DNA from: Oscillospiraceae bacterium
GTDB lineage: Bacteria; Bacillota; Clostridia; Oscillospirales; Acutalibacteraceae
Length of the DNA stretch: 6,362 bases
NCBI GenBank assembly: GCA_031262125.1
Contig: JAISII010000162.1
Span: 1-6,362, forward strand
Direction: 5' to 3'
This document shows, one piece after another, positions 3,663-6,362 of the stretch. The stretch's first letter is position 1, and each line of letters begins with the position of its first letter. The notes below the pieces were generated by a model that was not told the origin of the DNA, searched no databases, and was given only the letters and a program-made list of their open reading frames with translations. The position numbers and the translations under genes were made by a program.

Positions 3663-6362
3663 TTATTCAAACCCCTCAAGGCTTGTTATTACAGGCATTG
3701 TATCTTCAACCTCTACGGTGTTATAGCGTTGCATACCTGTGCCCGCCGGCAGCAGCTTGCCGATAATTACGTTTTCTTTTAACCCAAGCAGCGGGTCGAT
3801 TTTGCCCTTTATTGCCGCATCGGTTAAAACTCGTGTGGTTTCTTGGAACGATGCCGCCGAAAGGAAACTGTCGGTAGCCAAAGAAGCTTTTGTAATACCC
3901 AGCAGCAGTTGTGTAAATGTGGCGGGCTCTAAACCTTCCTCGCCATCTTTAATACGCTGGTTAATTATTTTGTTCTCTGCCAAAACCTCGTTTTTATCGT
4001 ACATTTGCCCCGAGATATATTGCGTTGAACCGCCGTTTTCTATCCTAACACGCTTCATCATCTGGCGTACAATAACTTCAATATGCTTGTCGTTAATATC
4101 AACACCCTGCAAGCGGTATGTGCTTTGAACCTCAGAAATTAGGTAGTTTTGCACTGCAACAGGACCCAAAATCGCCAAAATATCGTGGGGGTTAACCGCA
4201 CCATCGGTAATTTTATCGCCGGCTTTAATAATTTGACCGTCCTCGGCTTTTGTTCTGAAGCCAAAGGGAATAAGGTACTGACGTTCCTCGTTTGTTTCTT
4301 TATTATAAACTACTGCATGGCGGTTGTTTTTAATTTCTTCAAAACGCATTTCGCCGTCTATTTCGCTTATAATTGCAAGGCTTTTGGGTTTGCGGCTTTC
4401 AAAAAGTTCCTCAACACGGGGCAAACCCTGTGTAATATCCTCAACCGAGGCAACACCACCGGTATGGAAAGTTCTCATTGTAAGCTGTGTACCCGGCTCG
4501 CCGATTGACTGTGCTGCAATAATGCCTACAGCCTCTCCGATGTTTGCAGGCATACCGTTGGCAAGGTTTGCACCATAACATTTGCGGCAAACGCCGTGCT
4601 TTGCATGGCAGCCTATAATAGAGCGAATTTCGATTTTCTCGGTGCCTGCTTTTACTATTATGTCGGCATCATCTACGGTCATCATTTTGTCTTTGCTGAT
4701 AAGCACATTGCCGTCTTTATCGGTAAAGTCGTTAATAAGATAACGCCCTGTAAGCCTTTCGTGCAAGCTTTCGATAACTTGCTTGCCCGACTTAATGTCA
4801 AAAATTTCAAGCCCTTCGGTTGTGCCGCAATCGTCCTCACGAATAATAACATCCTGAGAAACATCAACCAAACGGCGGGTTAAGTAACCCGAGTCGGCTG
4901 TACGCAAAGCGGTATCTGCCAAACCTTTACGTGCACCACGAGAAGAAATGAAGTATTCGATAATATTCAAGCCCTCACGATAGTTAGCACGGATGGGGAT
5001 TTCGATTGTTTTACCAGACGTGTTGGCGATAAGCCCACGCATACCTGCAAGCTGACGAATCTGGCTCATGCTGCCACGAGCTCCCGAATCTGCCATCATA
5101 TAGATTGGGTTGTAACGGTCGAGTGCACCTTGCAGTTGGGCGGTAACGTCGTTTGTTGCTTTCTCCCAAATACGCAGAACTTCTTCATAACGCTCGTCGT
5201 TAGAACGCAAACCCATTTGATATTCCATTGCAACCGAGTCAACTGCTTCGTCGGCTTTTTTGATGATTTCTTTTTTAGCTTCGGGTATTGTCGCATCACA
5301 AACGGCAACGGTTATTGCACCTTTTGTAGAATATTTATAACCCTGAGATTTAATATCGTCTAAAACTTTTGCCGTTACCTCGGTACCGTGAACACGAATA
5401 CAAGCCTCAACAATATTGCCAAGCTCTTTTTTGCCCACAAGGTAGTCGATTTCGAGTGCAAAGGCATTTTCGGGGTTTGTTCTGTCAACAAAACCTAAAT
5501 CCTGCGGGATTGGGTTATTGAAAATAACCCGCCCGATTGTTGTGTTGACCAGTTTGCTGTGTTCTGTGCCGTTAATAACTTTGGTAAAGCGAATTTTAAT
5601 TTTGCTGTGGAGGGTGATTACACCTGCACTGTAAGCCATAGTTGCTTCGTCAACATCACGGAACACTTTGCCTTCGCCAATTTCGCCGTCTTTATCCAGC
5701 GTAAGGTAATAAGAACCCAAAACCATATCCTGCGTGGGTACTGCAACAGGACGCCCGTCGGACGGTTTTAGCAGGTTCCCCGCTGCAAGCATTAAAAAGC
5801 GTGCTTCGGCTTGTGCCTCGGCAGACAGCGGAACGTGAACAGCCATTTGGTCGCCGTCGAAGTCGGCGTTATAAGCGGTACAAACAAGCGGGTGCAGCTT
5901 TAAGGCACGGCCTTCTACCAGCACGGGCTCGAACGCCTGTATGCCCAAACGGTGCAATGTAGGTGCACGGTTAAGCAGCACAGGGTGCCCCTTAATAACA
6001 ACCTCCAGTGCATCCCAAACCTCGGGCTTTGCACGTTCTACCGCTTTGCGGGCGGCTTTAATATTTGCAACCGATTTTGTTTCTACAAGACGTTTCATAA
6101 CAAACGGTTTAAACAGCTCTAACGCCATTTCTTTAGGCAAACCGCACTGATAAATCTTCAGTTCGGGTCCTACAACAATAACCGAACGCCCCGAATAGTC
6201 AACACGTTTGCCCAGCAGGTTCTGCCTAAAGCGACCTTGTTTACCCTTAAGCATATCGGAGAGTGATTTTAACGGACGATTGTTCGGCCCTGTAACGGGG
6301 CGACCACGGCGGCCGTTGTCTATCAAAGCATCTACGGCTTCTTGCAGCATACGCTTTTCGTT
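3663..6362 (-). CDS. rpoC: DNA-directed RNA polymerase subunit beta' (partial, N-terminus outside window)
   Basis: This is the largest core subunit of RNA polymerase and carries the catalytic magnesium. The frame is open from the right edge, giving 899 visible residues and a TAA stop at 3663-3665. The fragment begins NEKRMLQEAVDAL, which aligns near residue 309 of the E. coli protein, so roughly 300 N-terminal residues (first zinc site, clamp start) are missing because of the window edge. Visible in order (fragment numbering): the catalytic loop NADFDGDQM at about 165-173 (bases 5844-5870), with its three Asp intact; the F-loop region GARGSMSQIRQLAGMRG near 427-443; the bridge helix YFISSRGARKGLADTAL and onward near 470-500; the second zinc site (Cys 512, 585, 592, 595, in GCHAKHGVCRKCYG); and the trigger loop GEPGTQLTMRTFHTGG near 621-636. 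The trigger loop runs straight into SVEDITQGLPRVEELFE without the SI3 insertion, as in Gram-positive bacteria. All landmarks are intact. rpoB is expected just upstream, outside the window. Confidence 0.98.
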   Translation of the reverse strand, partial: NEKRMLQEAVDALIDNGRRGRPVTGPNNRPLKSLSDMLKGKQGRFRQNLLGKRVDYSGRSVIVVGPELKIYQCGLPKEMALELFKPFVMKRLVETKSVANIKAARKAVERAKPEVWDALEVVIKGHPVLLNRAPTLHRLGIQAFEPVLVEGRALKLHPLVCTAYNADFDGDQMAVHVPLSAEAQAEARFLMLAAGNLLKPSDGRPVAVPTQDMVLGSYYLTLDKDGEIGEGKVFRDVDEATMAYSAGVITLHSKIKIRFTKVINGTEHSKLVNTTIGRVIFNNPIPQDLGFVDRTNPENAFALEIDYLVGKKELGNIVEACIRVHGTEVTAKVLDDIKSQGYKYSTKGAITVAVCDATIPEAKKEIIKKADEAVDSVAMEYQMGLRSNDERYEEVLRIWEKATNDVTAQLQGALDRYNPIYMMADSGARGSMSQIRQLAGMRGLIANTSGKTIEIPIRANYREGLNIIEYFISSRGARKGLADTALRTADSGYLTRRLVDVSQDVIIREDDCGTTEGLEIFDIKSGKQVIESLHERLTGRYLINDFTDKDGNVLISKDKMMTVDDADIIVKAGTEKIEIRSIIGCHAKHGVCRKCYGANLANGMPANIGEAVGIIAAQSIGEPGTQLTMRTFHTGGVASVEDITQGLPRVEELFESRKPKSLAIISEIDGEMRFEEIKNNRHAVVYNKETNEERQYLIPFGFRTKAEDGQIIKAGDKITDGAVNPHDILAILGPVAVQNYLISEVQSTYRLQGVDINDKHIEVIVRQMMKRVRIENGGSTQYISGQMYDKNEVLAENKIINQRIKDGEEGLEPATFTQLLLGITKASLATDSFLSAASFQETTRVLTDAAIKGKIDPLLGLKENVIIGKLLPAGTGMQRYNTVEVEDTMPVITSLEGFE

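Noticed and set aside
4149..4508. Long plus-strand ORFs opposite rpoC, murI and argS (for example 119 and 177 residues)
   Set aside because: They are antisense shadows of strongly conserved minus-strand genes, with no ribosome binding sites or recognisable protein features.

Overview
The window looks like chromosomal housekeeping DNA from a low-to-medium GC Gram-positive bacterium, most likely a gut-type member of the Clostridia (Oscillospirales/Ruminococcaceae-like). The evidence is an RpoC without the large trigger-loop insertion (SI3) of proteobacteria, a DUF1934 (YwiB-type) gene directly beside argS as in Firmicutes, strong AGGAG-type ribosome binding sites, and a GC-rich interspersed hairpin repeat of a kind I associate with such genomes. 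The taxonomic call is an inference.

All four protein genes lie on the minus strand and read from right to left. From the right edge: the C-terminal three quarters of rpoC (3663-6362, cut by the window edge); an intrinsic terminator just after it; an intergenic stretch (about 3389-3616) filled by two facing copies of a hairpin repeat; then a compact gene group murI (2477-3319), DUF1934/ywiB-like (1985-2452) and argS (247-2001). The last two overlap by 17 bp, so the three are probably one transcription unit. Beyond argS lies a third copy of the repeat (161-219), and then a very strong consensus promoter (111-139) firing leftwards into a structured leader that leaves the window at base 1.

The proteins are ordinary core enzymes: the RNA polymerase beta' subunit, glutamate racemase (D-Glu for peptidoglycan), a small beta-barrel protein of unknown role, and arginyl-tRNA synthetase. 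I see no defence system, transposase, CRISPR array or other novel protein system.

The most interesting content is non-coding. Three copies of one repeat share fixed outer sequences and a fixed CCCCTCC/GGAGGGG hairpin. Each has a different central stem that nevertheless pairs perfectly, in the pattern expected when structure rather than sequence is kept. Two copies face each other to make a 250-bp unit with 12-bp perfect terminal inverted repeats between rpoC and murI. Second in interest is the perfect extended-consensus promoter downstream of argS, whose leader can fold into mutually exclusive hairpins.
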